Below are positions 27,100 to 35,057 of a DNA stretch of 64,000 bases, piece after piece. The notes under the pieces were generated by a model that had not been told where the DNA came from, did not search any database, and saw only the letters and a list, made by a program, of their open reading frames with translations. Location of the stretch: the NCBI GenBank assembly GCA_016188575.1, contig JACPHN010000216.1, positions 24,579 to 88,578 on the forward strand. The letters run 5' to 3'. The translations under genes were made by a program, and so were the position numbers. How positions within the stretch are numbered: the first letter of the stretch is position 1; the number at the start of each line of letters is the position of its first letter. The DNA comes from Candidatus Schekmanbacteria bacterium (GTDB lineage Bacteria > CSSED10-310 > JACPHN01).

Positions 27100-29784
27100 A
27101 TGGGGCCGACCAAATACGTGTATTTCTTTGGCGGAGGCGAGGCGGAAGGGCGCGGTGATCAGAAGGAGCTCCTCGGCGGCAAGGGGGCCGGACTGGCGGA
27201 AATGACGCGGCTGGGCATTCCCGTTCCTCCGGGTTTCACGATTTCGACGGAAGCGTGTCTTGAGTACTATGAGCGCGATCATGCCTGGGCGGAAGGTCTT
27301 GCCGAGCAGGTGATCGAGGGCGTGCGGCGGGTCGAGGCGCTCATGGACGCGAGCTTTGGCGACGAGGAGCGGCCGCTGCTTTTCTCGGTGCGCTCCGGTG
27401 CTCGCGCGTCCATGCCGGGAATGATGGACACGGTGCTCAATATCGGCCTCAACGATCGCACCGTGCAGGGCCTCGTCGCCAGAACCGGCAATCGCCGCTT
27501 TGCGTTCGACGCGTATCGGCGCCTGGTGACGATGTATGGCGACGTGGTGCTCGAGGTTCCCCACGATCACTTCGAGGCCGAGATCAATAGCTTGAAATCG
27601 CGGCGCAAGGTGCGCTCGGACACCGAGCTCAGTGACGAGGATCTGGAGCGTCTGGTGCGGATCTTCAAGCGCACCGTCGTGCAGGTGACCGGGCGGCCGT
27701 TCCCCGAGGATCCGCACGAGCAGCTCCGCAAGGCAGTCAATGCGGTTTTTGAATCCTGGCACAACAAACGCGCCATCGAGTATCGCCGGCTGCAGAGCCT
27801 CCCCGACAACTGGGGAACGGCCGTCAACGTCCAGGCGATGGTATTCGGTAATCTGGGGGAAACGTCGGGCAGCGGCGTGGCGTTTACCCGCAACCCCGCC
27901 ACCGGGGACAATCACCTGTACGGGGAGTATCTTCCCAACGCCCAGGGTGAGGATGTGGTCGCGGGAACGCGCGATCCGATGTCCATCGATTCGCTGAACG
28001 ACCGCCATCCCGCCCTCTACAAGCAGTTGCAGGAAATCCGCGGCAAGCTCGAGGGCCATTACCGCGACATGCAGGACGTCGAGTTTACCGTGCAGGACGG
28101 CAAGTTGTTCATGCTGCAGACGCGCTCGGGCAAACGCACCGGAGCGGCGGCCGTGCGCATCGCCATGGACATGGTTCGGGAGGGCAAGATCGACGTGGAG
28201 ACGGCGCTATTGCGCGTGGATCCCAAGCAGCTCGAGCAGCTCCTGCACCCCATGATCGACCCGAAAGTGGTCTACCAGGCGGACGCGAAAGGCTTGCCCG
28301 CGTCGCCGGGAGCGGCCGTCGGGAAAGTCGTTTTCACGGCAGAGGACGCCAAGGAAATGGCGGAAAAGGGCGAAAAGGTCATTCTCGTGCGACCCGAGAC
28401 CTCGCCGGAGGACATCGGCGGCATGCACGCGGCCGAAGGCATCTTGACCTGTCGCGGCGGGATGACCTCGCACGCGGCGGTGGTCGCGCGCGGCATGGGG
28501 AAGCCCTGTGTGGCCGGGGTCGCGAATGTGGTGGTGAACCTCGAGTCCGGCGAGCTTTCGGTCGGTGACCGGAAGATCTTGCGCGGGCAGGTGATCTCGC
28601 TCAATGGCACGACCGGCGAGATCGTGTTGCGCGAGCTCCCGCTCGTGGATCCCGAACAGGCCGGGGCATTTGGCCAGTTCATGGATTGGGCGGATGAACG
28701 CCGCAGGTTGCGGGTGCGCGCCAATGCTGACACACCCGAGGACGCGCGCCGCGCCCGCAAGCTCGGCGCCGAAGGGATTGGACTTTGCCGGACCGAGCAC
28801 ATGTTCTTTGGGGCTGACCGGCTTCCCCACATGCGCGCGGTTATTCTCGCGCGGACCGAAGCCGAGCGCCGTCGCGGCCTGGAACGTCTATTGCCGATGC
28901 AGCGCGAGGATTTCATCGACATCTTCCGGGCGATGGACGGGTTCCCGGTGACGATCCGGTTGCTTGATCCCCCCCTGCATGAGTTTCTCCCCAAGCAAGA
29001 GGAGCTGATCCACAAGATCGCTGAAGTGCAATTCGCGATCACGAAGGCGGCCAGCCTCAGCGAGATCGACAAGCTGGCGGGCGAGCTCAACTGCTGGCGC
29101 GATCTGCTGGCGCGCGTCGAGTCGCTGCACGAGCTCAATCCGATGCTGGGCCACCGGGGTTGCCGCCTCGGGATATCCTTCCCTGAGATTTACGATATGC
29201 AGGCCCGCGCGATTTTCGAAGCGGCGCGCAAGGTTGCCGACCGCGGCGTGGTGGTAATCCCCGAGATCATGATTCCCTTGGTCGGCGATGTGCGCGAGCT
29301 CGAGTTCGTGGAGAAGCGCGTGCGCGCGATTGCCGAGGCGGTGCTCGTCGACGATGCCATCGCGTTCAAGGTAGGCACGATGATCGAGGTGCCGCGGGCG
29401 GCGCTGACGGCTGACGAGATCGGCGCGGTGGCCGAGTTTTTCAGCTTCGGGACCAACGATCTGACGCAGATGACGTTTGGCTTCAGCCGTGACGACGCCG
29501 GGCCGTTTCTGGCGGCGTATGAGCAGCGCGGGGTGATGAAGTCCGATCCGTTCCAGAGCATAGACGAGCGCGGTGTCGGCCAGCTCATGAAGATGGCGAT
29601 CAGCAAGGGACGCAGCGCGAAGCCCAATTTGAAGATCGGGATTTGCGGCGAGCACGGAGGCGATCCGCAGTCGGTCGCGTTTTGTCACCACGCGGGCACC
29701 GATTACGTGAGCTGCTCGCCGTTTCGTGTGCCGATTGCGCGCCTGGCGGCGGCGCAGGCAGTCATCCGCGAGCGGAAGTCCTGA
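27100..29784 (+). CDS. ppdK: Pyruvate, phosphate dikinase
   Basis: The ATG at 27100 with AAAGGAG upstream gives an 894-residue enzyme, the usual bacterial size. Domain order is an ATP-grasp nucleotide-binding region (GGKGAGLAEMTRLGIPVPPGFTI), the phosphohistidine swivel domain (CRGGMTSHAAVVARGMGKPCV, with the catalytic His), and a TIM-barrel PEP/pyruvate domain. The barrel carries GLCRTEHMFF, LGHRGCRLGI, SFGTNDLTQMTFGFSRDD and GICGEHGGDP (catalytic Cys in the last). It interconverts pyruvate + ATP + Pi and PEP + AMP + PPi. It is 33 nt after glyS and 11 nt before ruvX, so a glyQS-ppdK-ruvX transcript is plausible. Confidence 0.97.
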   Translation: MGPTKYVYFFGGGEAEGRGDQKELLGGKGAGLAEMTRLGIPVPPGFTISTEACLEYYERDHAWAEGLAEQVIEGVRRVEALMDASFGDEERPLLFSVRSGARASMPGMMDTVLNIGLNDRTVQGLVARTGNRRFAFDAYRRLVTMYGDVVLEVPHDHFEAEINSLKSRRKVRSDTELSDEDLERLVRIFKRTVVQVTGRPFPEDPHEQLRKAVNAVFESWHNKRAIEYRRLQSLPDNWGTAVNVQAMVFGNLGETSGSGVAFTRNPATGDNHLYGEYLPNAQGEDVVAGTRDPMSIDSLNDRHPALYKQLQEIRGKLEGHYRDMQDVEFTVQDGKLFMLQTRSGKRTGAAAVRIAMDMVREGKIDVETALLRVDPKQLEQLLHPMIDPKVVYQADAKGLPASPGAAVGKVVFTAEDAKEMAEKGEKVILVRPETSPEDIGGMHAAEGILTCRGGMTSHAAVVARGMGKPCVAGVANVVVNLESGELSVGDRKILRGQVISLNGTTGEIVLRELPLVDPEQAGAFGQFMDWADERRRLRVRANADTPEDARRARKLGAEGIGLCRTEHMFFGADRLPHMRAVILARTEAERRRGLERLLPMQREDFIDIFRAMDGFPVTIRLLDPPLHEFLPKQEELIHKIAEVQFAITKAASLSEIDKLAGELNCWRDLLARVESLHELNPMLGHRGCRLGISFPEIYDMQARAIFEAARKVADRGVVVIPEIMIPLVGDVRELEFVEKRVRAIAEAVLVDDAIAFKVGTMIEVPRAALTADEIGAVAEFFSFGTNDLTQMTFGFSRDDAGPFLAAYEQRGVMKSDPFQSIDERGVGQLMKMAISKGRSAKPNLKIGICGEHGGDPQSVAFCHHAGTDYVSCSPFRVPIARLAAAQAVIRERKS

Positions 29785-29795
29785 TCGCCGCGGCG

Positions 29796-30251
29796 ATGGA
29801 GGGCGATTGGGACGCGCCGCCCGCGGTTCCTGGGCGCGTCCTGGCGCTCGACCTGGGAAGTGTCCGCGTCGGGGTCGCGGTCAGCGACCCGTCGCGGCGC
29901 ATGGCGTTTCCCCGGGACGTGCTGAGGCGCCATCCCGAAGCGCAGCTCCTGGGGCGACTGGCGAGCATGGTGAGCGACGAGGACGTCGCTCTGGTCGTAG
30001 TCGGACTGCCCCTGCACCTCAGCGGCGCGGCGAGCTCGGGCTCGCGGGACGCCGAGAGCTTTGCGGGCCGCCTCCGGGAGCGGATAGCCGTGCCGGTCCA
30101 GATGTGTGACGAGCGGCTAACTACTGTCGATGCCGAGGCCTTGCTGCTCGAGGGGGATACGACGCGGCGGCGGCGCCGTGGAGTGCGTGACAAGGTTGCC
30201 GCGACGCTACTACTCGAGTCGTTTCTTCGCGAGAGCGAACAGGGCGGGTGA
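29796..30251 (+). CDS. ruvX: RuvX/YqgF-family Holliday junction resolvase-like nuclease
   Basis: This 151-residue protein has all RuvX motifs: LALDLGSVRVGVAVSD (first Asp), VVGLPLHLSG, CDERLTTVDAE (Glu) and RDKVAATLLLESFL (final Asp). The family has an RNase H fold and acts in 16S rRNA 5'-end processing and/or junction resolution. The start at ATG 29796 is 11 nt after ppdK. The 3' end overlaps the convergent B3/B4 gene by 42 nt. Confidence 0.92.
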   Translation: MEGDWDAPPAVPGRVLALDLGSVRVGVAVSDPSRRMAFPRDVLRRHPEAQLLGRLASMVSDEDVALVVVGLPLHLSGAASSGSRDAESFAGRLRERIAVPVQMCDERLTTVDAEALLLEGDTTRRRRRGVRDKVAATLLLESFLRESEQGG

Positions 30252-30956
30252 GGACCGGGCGGCGCCGCCGGCAACCGCCGCGGTCACCGTCGGGACGAGA
30301 TCGGTGGTCGCGCCGAGCGCTGACAGAAGCTGGCGGTACCAGGCGACCGCCTGCGCCGTCCGTCCGGAGAGCCGGCTTGTGCCCCAGATCACGGTCAGCG
30401 TCCGCACGGTTTGCGCGGCGGTTTTCGTCCGTTGCGCGTCTTTGACCGCGTTGGCGCAGGGGCCAGCGGCATCGCAAAGGCACCACAGCCCCTCCAGGTC
30501 GATCACCTGTCCCGAGGGATTGAACATATACGCCTCGCCAGGGCGCGCGATGCGCACTTCCAGCGGCGGCAGGGCGCGATCGAGATCGATGAGGCTGATG
30601 GGCAGGCCGCTGTGCAGCGACACCGCGTTGCAAGTGTCGACGGCGGCGTTGATCGGCTGCAGCGAGCCATCGCCGGCGGCGCGCAGCAAGTACTCGCTCG
30701 CCGGTTTCCCGCGCCCGGTAGGCTTGTAGCCGCCGTGCCTGAGCAGGTCGCGAACGTGAGCGCGGACCGCATCGTCGCATGTCATTGGCGCGGCCGCATC
30801 CAGGTGCAGGAGTCGTTCAAGCCAGGGCGGCGCGGGAAGCGACGCCACCGGCTCCGGGAATCGCGTCAAGAAAACGCCCAGGTCGGACCATGGGTGGTCC
30901 TGAATAGTGAGCTCGGACACAGGCGGACAGCACGTCGGGGAATTCGGTTCGGTCAC
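30210..30956 (-). CDS. B3/B4 tRNA-editing-like domain protein
   Basis: This 248-residue protein matches the free-standing B3/B4 domain of phenylalanyl-tRNA synthetase beta: RDLLRHGGYKPTGRGKPASEYLL, LQPINAAVDTCNAVSLHSGLPISLIDLD, GQVIDLEGLWCLCDAAGPCANAVKDAQRTKT. The domain binds or edits amino acids or aminoacyl-tRNA; free-standing versions may clear misacylated tRNA or amino-acid analogues. AAAGGAG lies 8 nt before the GTG start. An inverted-repeat element (30981-31068) begins 24 nt upstream and may hold or displace its promoter. Confidence 0.8.
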   Translation of the reverse strand: MTEPNSPTCCPPVSELTIQDHPWSDLGVFLTRFPEPVASLPAPPWLERLLHLDAAAPMTCDDAVRAHVRDLLRHGGYKPTGRGKPASEYLLRAAGDGSLQPINAAVDTCNAVSLHSGLPISLIDLDRALPPLEVRIARPGEAYMFNPSGQVIDLEGLWCLCDAAGPCANAVKDAQRTKTAAQTVRTLTVIWGTSRLSGRTAQAVAWYRQLLSALGATTDLVPTVTAAVAGGAARSSPALFALAKKRLE

Positions 30957-30980
30957 GTCGAACGCTCCTTTGTTGGTAGT

Positions 30981-31068
30981 GGGCGTCGGCCGAATGTTTT
31001 CTAAACCATGGCGAGCGCAATGCGCGTGGGCACTTGTAAGGGAGCATCACCCGACATTGAGTCGACCC
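30981..31068. repeat. Dispersed inverted-repeat element, copy A
   Basis: This element of about 88 bp is shared in opposite orientation with 40298-40386. Its left end is GGGCGTCGGCCGAATGT, and it shares the core CTTGTAAGGGAGCATCACCC with copy B. The right end (ACATTGAGTCGACCC) has decayed from the terminal repeat seen in copy B. It lies between the divergent B3/B4 and serine-hydrolase genes. Confidence 0.6.
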
Positions 31069-31199
31069 CTAATAGTCTGGGTCGCCTGGCCGATGCAACG
31101 GGTGCAAACAGCGCGCCTGCCCGGCCTGGTTCGGGCGCGAGCGCGCAGCTACAATCGCTCCTGCATGGCAAGAACCCTTGACCCGCCGGGAGAACGAGC

Positions 31200-32456
31200 G
31201 TGGCCGTCGTAATCAGCAGGCGAATGACCGTGTCGCCGTCATTGGTGGATGTCCTCACCTACGATCACAACCACGAGGTTGACCCGCGCGATGTGGGGAT
31301 GACGCTCGAGGGCGTCCGCGCCATCTGGCGGCACGTGGAGGCGATTTATCGGACGGGGCTGCACCCGGCGCTGACGTTCTGCCTGCGCCGTCACGGGCAG
31401 GTGGTGATGAGGCGATCGGTCGGCTACGCCTCCGGCGCACCGGGGCTCGCCGCAGCCGGGGAAGAGATCCGCATCGCCCGGCCGGATACGCCATTCTGCT
31501 TGTTCTCCACGTCGAAAACGATGACCGCGATGGTGATTCACTTGCTGGACGAGCGCGGCCTGCTTCACATCGACGACCCTGTCGTGGAGTACATCCCCGA
31601 GTTCGGCAAGTACGGAAAGGATGTCATGACGATTCGCCACGTGCTGACGCATCGCGCGGGGATCCCCTCGCTTGCCGTCGGGCACGCCAGTCTGGACATG
31701 CTCGCCGACTGGGACGCGGTGATCGCGCTGCTTTGCGAGGCGCGGCCGATGACCGTCCCCGGCCGGCAACTCGCCTACCACGCGATCACGGGTGGCTTCA
31801 TCCTCGGGGAGATCGTGCGCCGCGTGGCCGGGAGCGATATTCGCGCGTTCTTTGCCGAGGCTGTCGGCAAGCCGCTTGGACTGGAAGTGATGAGTTACGG
31901 GCTCGTCCGCGAGCGGTGGCATGAGGTGGCCGTCAACTATCTGACGGGCATGCCGGCGCCGCCCCCGATAGGCTGGGTGGTGCAGCGCGCGCTCGGGATG
32001 GGGTTACGCCGCGTCATCGAGGTGTCCAACGACCCGCGCTGGTATTCGGGGATCGTGCCTTCGGCCAATGCCTTTGCCACTGCTGACGACGTCTCGCGCT
32101 TTTTCCAATTACTGATGCGCGGAGGAGAGCTCGACGGGGTACGCGTTTTTGCGCCGCGCACGATTCGGCGCGTCCTGAATGAGTCCTCCTACTTGGAGCT
32201 GGACGTCGTGCTCGGTATTCCCGCGCGTTACGGGCTCGGGGTCATGCTGGGCGGCAATTTCCTGAGCTTTTACGGACCGGACACGCCGAAGGCGTTCGGG
32301 CACTACGGCTTTACGTTGATCATCGGCTGGGCGGATCCGCAGCGCGACATCGCCGTGGGCTTTCTCGCGAGCGGCAAGTGCCTGATCGACACGCATCTCA
32401 TTCGGCTCTTCGGACTGCTGCGGGAGATCTCGACGCAGTGCTCCAAAGTCCATTAG
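31200..32456 (+). CDS. Serine hydrolase of the beta-lactamase/PBP class C fold
   Basis: The GTG start at 31200 has GGGAGA upstream. The 418-residue protein has the active-site S-x-x-K in FSTSKTM and a tyrosine motif YHAITGG replacing the usual Y-S-N. HYGF occupies the place of K-T-G. VLTHRAGIPS is the common loop of EstB/LACTB-type hydrolases. There is no signal peptide, so it is likely cytoplasmic. Members are esterases, lactonases or peptidases rather than true beta-lactamases; the substrate is unknown. It is divergent from the B3/B4 gene. Confidence 0.88.
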   Translation: MAVVISRRMTVSPSLVDVLTYDHNHEVDPRDVGMTLEGVRAIWRHVEAIYRTGLHPALTFCLRRHGQVVMRRSVGYASGAPGLAAAGEEIRIARPDTPFCLFSTSKTMTAMVIHLLDERGLLHIDDPVVEYIPEFGKYGKDVMTIRHVLTHRAGIPSLAVGHASLDMLADWDAVIALLCEARPMTVPGRQLAYHAITGGFILGEIVRRVAGSDIRAFFAEAVGKPLGLEVMSYGLVRERWHEVAVNYLTGMPAPPPIGWVVQRALGMGLRRVIEVSNDPRWYSGIVPSANAFATADDVSRFFQLLMRGGELDGVRVFAPRTIRRVLNESSYLELDVVLGIPARYGLGVMLGGNFLSFYGPDTPKAFGHYGFTLIIGWADPQRDIAVGFLASGKCLIDTHLIRLFGLLREISTQCSKVH

Positions 32457-32494
32457 CCTTGACGGCCAACACGGCCGCGGGTACCCTTACCGGA

Positions 32495-33706
32495 ATGCTG
32501 AAAATACTGAACAGAAAAGCACCCGGTACGTCAGGCGGGGTTGCCGACGGATTGTTGACCTACCTCCGCATGGGCAAGGAGGAGGCGGGGCTTGGCGAAG
32601 GATGGCACGAGCCCGAGCGCCATGACGGCACGTGGGGCTACCGCTGGATGAAGGGACACGCTCGCCTGCGTCTGCGCAACGACGGCTGGGAACAGCAGCG
32701 AGCGCTCCATGTCCTTGCCGGCCATCCGTTCGCGGCGGAGCGCTGGCCGGTGCTGCAGGTCTTCATCAACGGCGAGCTCATCGGGCTGAAGGGGGTTCGT
32801 CCGCACTACATGGGGCTGTCCTTTCCGCTGCCGCCGACTCCAGGCCCGGTCATCGACGTGCTGCTCCTGCTCGACAAGACCTTCGCCAGCCAGCTTACCG
32901 GGGACCCGCGCGAGCTCGGAGCGCAGATCCGGGAAGTCGGAATCTTGTCACCGTTGAGCCCATCGCACCCGGTGCTGCTCGAGGTCGAGACCACCAAGCT
33001 CTGTAACATCGTGCCGCCCTGTGTGCATTGCTTTCCGAAAGTGCTGGGCGAGGGCCCGGAGGCGGGGCAGCACATTCGTTCCGAGATCGTGGACAAGGTG
33101 TTGCCACTGTTCAAGGCCGCCGATACGGTCTCGTTGCATGGCGTCGGTGAGCCGTTGACAAATCCGCGAATTCGGGAGCTCGTCGAGGCCATCGACCACG
33201 ACGACACGTACTTGTCGCTCTGTTCAAACGGGATCTTGCTGAATGAGCGGAACGCGCGATTTCTCGTCGAGCAACGGGTCAAGCAGATCAACATCTCTCT
33301 CGATGCCGCAACACCGGAGACGTACAAGAAGATACGGCGCGGCGATCTGACGAAGATCCTTGCGAACATCAAGCGGCTGGCAAGGATCAAGGAGGAGCTT
33401 GGTAGCCGGGAGCCGACTATTACGATATCGATGGTGCTGATGAGGGAAAATGCTTCCGAGGCGGTGCGATTCGTGGAGCTTGCCAAGGAGATTGGCGCGC
33501 AGACGGCGCGATTCAGTCGCCTCAACCCTATAGATCCATCCTATCCCGATGATTATACAGTCGAGCACAGCGGGTTCTCGTTTCACTACAAAGAGCAGAT
33601 GTTGCCAGATAACAAACAGCACTATGACATCTGTCTGTCCGCCGCGCGACAGCGTGCAGCGGAGCTCGGAGTGTTTTTCTCCCTCTCGTACCAAGAGCTG
33701 ACGTGA
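32495..33706 (+). CDS. Radical SAM protein with N-terminal beta-sandwich and non-canonical cluster motif
   Basis: Residues 1-145 or so form a beta-rich domain (GWHEPERHDGTWGYRWMKGHARLRL...VFINGELIG...DVLLLLDKTFA...DPRELGAQIREVGIL), of a type also appended to glycosyltransferases and cell-surface enzymes. The radical SAM part follows: KLCNIVPPCVHCFPK gives C-x5-C-x2-C instead of C-x3-C-x2-C, then LHGVGEPLTNP (GEP motif), SLCSNGILL and INISLDAATPETY. The SPASM domain is missing here and sits in the overlapping next frame. The ATG at 32495 is a best guess; ribosome sites are weak throughout. Its target is unknown. Confidence 0.78.
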   Translation: MLKILNRKAPGTSGGVADGLLTYLRMGKEEAGLGEGWHEPERHDGTWGYRWMKGHARLRLRNDGWEQQRALHVLAGHPFAAERWPVLQVFINGELIGLKGVRPHYMGLSFPLPPTPGPVIDVLLLLDKTFASQLTGDPRELGAQIREVGILSPLSPSHPVLLEVETTKLCNIVPPCVHCFPKVLGEGPEAGQHIRSEIVDKVLPLFKAADTVSLHGVGEPLTNPRIRELVEAIDHDDTYLSLCSNGILLNERNARFLVEQRVKQINISLDAATPETYKKIRRGDLTKILANIKRLARIKEELGSREPTITISMVLMRENASEAVRFVELAKEIGAQTARFSRLNPIDPSYPDDYTVEHSGFSFHYKEQMLPDNKQHYDICLSAARQRAAELGVFFSLSYQELT

Positions 33707-33996
33707 TAAAGGATCAGGTGCTCTGTTTGCGCCCGTGGAAGGGAATCTACGTCACGCTAAATGGCGACGTGACGTTTTGTTGTTATCTGCCGCGGCCGGA
33801 GGCCGTGATCGGGAATCTCGCGCGCAGCACGATGGAGCAGGTGTGGAACAGCGAGAAGGCAGCTCGGATTCGCTTTGAGATGCTCACGAAGCGGCTGCCG
33901 GACGTGTGCGGTGGGTGCCCGCTGTACAACTATGCGAGCTCGGAAGAGCGCGAGCAGGTAAGCGGTGGTGCGGCGGACAAGGCCTCGGGGAAATAG
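33703..33996 (+). CDS. SPASM-domain protein, split from the preceding radical SAM frame
   Basis: This 97-residue frame starts with GTG overlapping the TGA of the previous gene. It contains the auxiliary iron-sulfur ligands of a SPASM domain: VLCLRPWKGIYVTLNGDVTFCCYLPRPEAVIGNL...VWNSEKAARIRFEM...CGGCPLYN. In relatives this region is fused C-terminal to the radical SAM barrel. The break may be a real translationally coupled split, a -1 ribosomal shift, or a one-base sequence error. No slippery heptamer is visible at the junction. Confidence 0.7.
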   Translation: MIKDQVLCLRPWKGIYVTLNGDVTFCCYLPRPEAVIGNLARSTMEQVWNSEKAARIRFEMLTKRLPDVCGGCPLYNYASSEEREQVSGGAADKASGK

Positions 33997-35005
33997 CGCC
34001 CGCGCGCGGCGCCTGCTTGTCGGAGTGATGGCGGTGGGCTGCGGGCTCGTGGTGATGGCGCGCGTGCTGTTCCTGGCGACAGCGCCGGTGACGCCGCGCG
34101 GCGGGGCGGGGCGAGGGGCGGTGATTGCGGTCGCCAAGGGGGCGACCCTGGCGACGATCGCGGCGCTGCTGGAAGAGCGCAGGATCATTCGCAATCGGCA
34201 TGCGTTCATCGCGCTGGCGCGGTATCGGGGGGTGGCAGGCAGGCTCCAGGCGGGAGAGTATGAGCTTTCAAGCGGCATGTCTCCCGAGGAAGTGCTGTCG
34301 TTCCTGATCGAGGGGCGAGTGAAGCTGCGCCGGGTTACGGTGCGGGAGGGTCTGACCTACTGGCAGACCGCGGATCGCCTGGAGGCGGTTGGTGTGGTGG
34401 ACCGCCAAAGCTTCACCGCGAACTGCCGCGATGCGCGCGTGCTGGCGGCGCTTTCGATTCCCGCGGACAGTTGCGAGGGCTACCTGTTTCCGGAGACGTA
34501 CCTGCTGCCGAACAGCATTTCCGCCGCGGAGGTGGTGCGGCTGATGGTGCGGAGGTTTTTCGAAGTTCTCCCCAGGCGCTTCGCCGCGCGGGCTCAGGCG
34601 CTCGGCCTGTCGGCGCACGAGGCGATTATCATGGCCTCGCTCATCGAGGCAGAAGCGAAATTCGCGACGGAACGTTCGCTCATCTCGTCGGTCTACCACA
34701 ACCGCTTGCGCAAACGGATGTTGCTGCAATGCGACCCGACGGTCATCTACGCGATCGGCGAGTCGTTTGACGGGGACATTCGGCGCGCGGACCTGCAACT
34801 GGATTCGCCGTACAACACGTATCGGTATCCGGGACTACCGCCGGGCCCGATCGCCAATCCCGGGCGCGCGTCGCTGGAGGCAGCGGTGGCGCCCGCGGAC
34901 TCACCGTATTACTACTTCGTAGCGCGGCGTGACGGCGGGCACCATTTTTCGCAGACGCTGAGCGAGCATGCTCTGGCCGTGCGCAAGTATCAGCTCGGGC
35001 GGTGA
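33965..35005 (+). CDS. mltG: Endolytic murein transglycosylase
   Basis: This 346-residue protein has one N-terminal membrane helix (LLVGVMAVGCGLVVMARVLFLA) and a YceG/MltG ectodomain. A LysM-like subdomain (LEERRIIRNRHAFIALARYRGVAGRLQAGEYELS) precedes it. The catalytic core is IIMASLIEAEAKFATERSLISSVYHNRL, where the glutamate of IEAEA is the family's catalytic residue, followed by LQCDPTVIYAI, DSPYNTYRYPGLPPGPIANPG and the YYYFVAR end. MltG cuts nascent glycan strands and sets their length. The GTG start overlaps the SPASM frame by 32 nt; a downstream start at 34028 is possible. Confidence 0.93.
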   Translation: MVRRTRPRGNSARARRLLVGVMAVGCGLVVMARVLFLATAPVTPRGGAGRGAVIAVAKGATLATIAALLEERRIIRNRHAFIALARYRGVAGRLQAGEYELSSGMSPEEVLSFLIEGRVKLRRVTVREGLTYWQTADRLEAVGVVDRQSFTANCRDARVLAALSIPADSCEGYLFPETYLLPNSISAAEVVRLMVRRFFEVLPRRFAARAQALGLSAHEAIIMASLIEAEAKFATERSLISSVYHNRLRKRMLLQCDPTVIYAIGESFDGDIRRADLQLDSPYNTYRYPGLPPGPIANPGRASLEAAVAPADSPYYYFVARRDGGHHFSQTLSEHALAVRKYQLGR

Positions 35006-35057
35006 CCGGGCGGCGAGGGGCGAGGTGGCACGCCGCTCCGCCGCCGCCCCGCACGCC

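Noticed and set aside
30957..31199. Small plus-strand gene across the inverted-repeat element (30907-31212)
   Set aside because: Its apparent similarity to a frame near 40.3 kb comes from the shared DNA repeat, not from a conserved protein.
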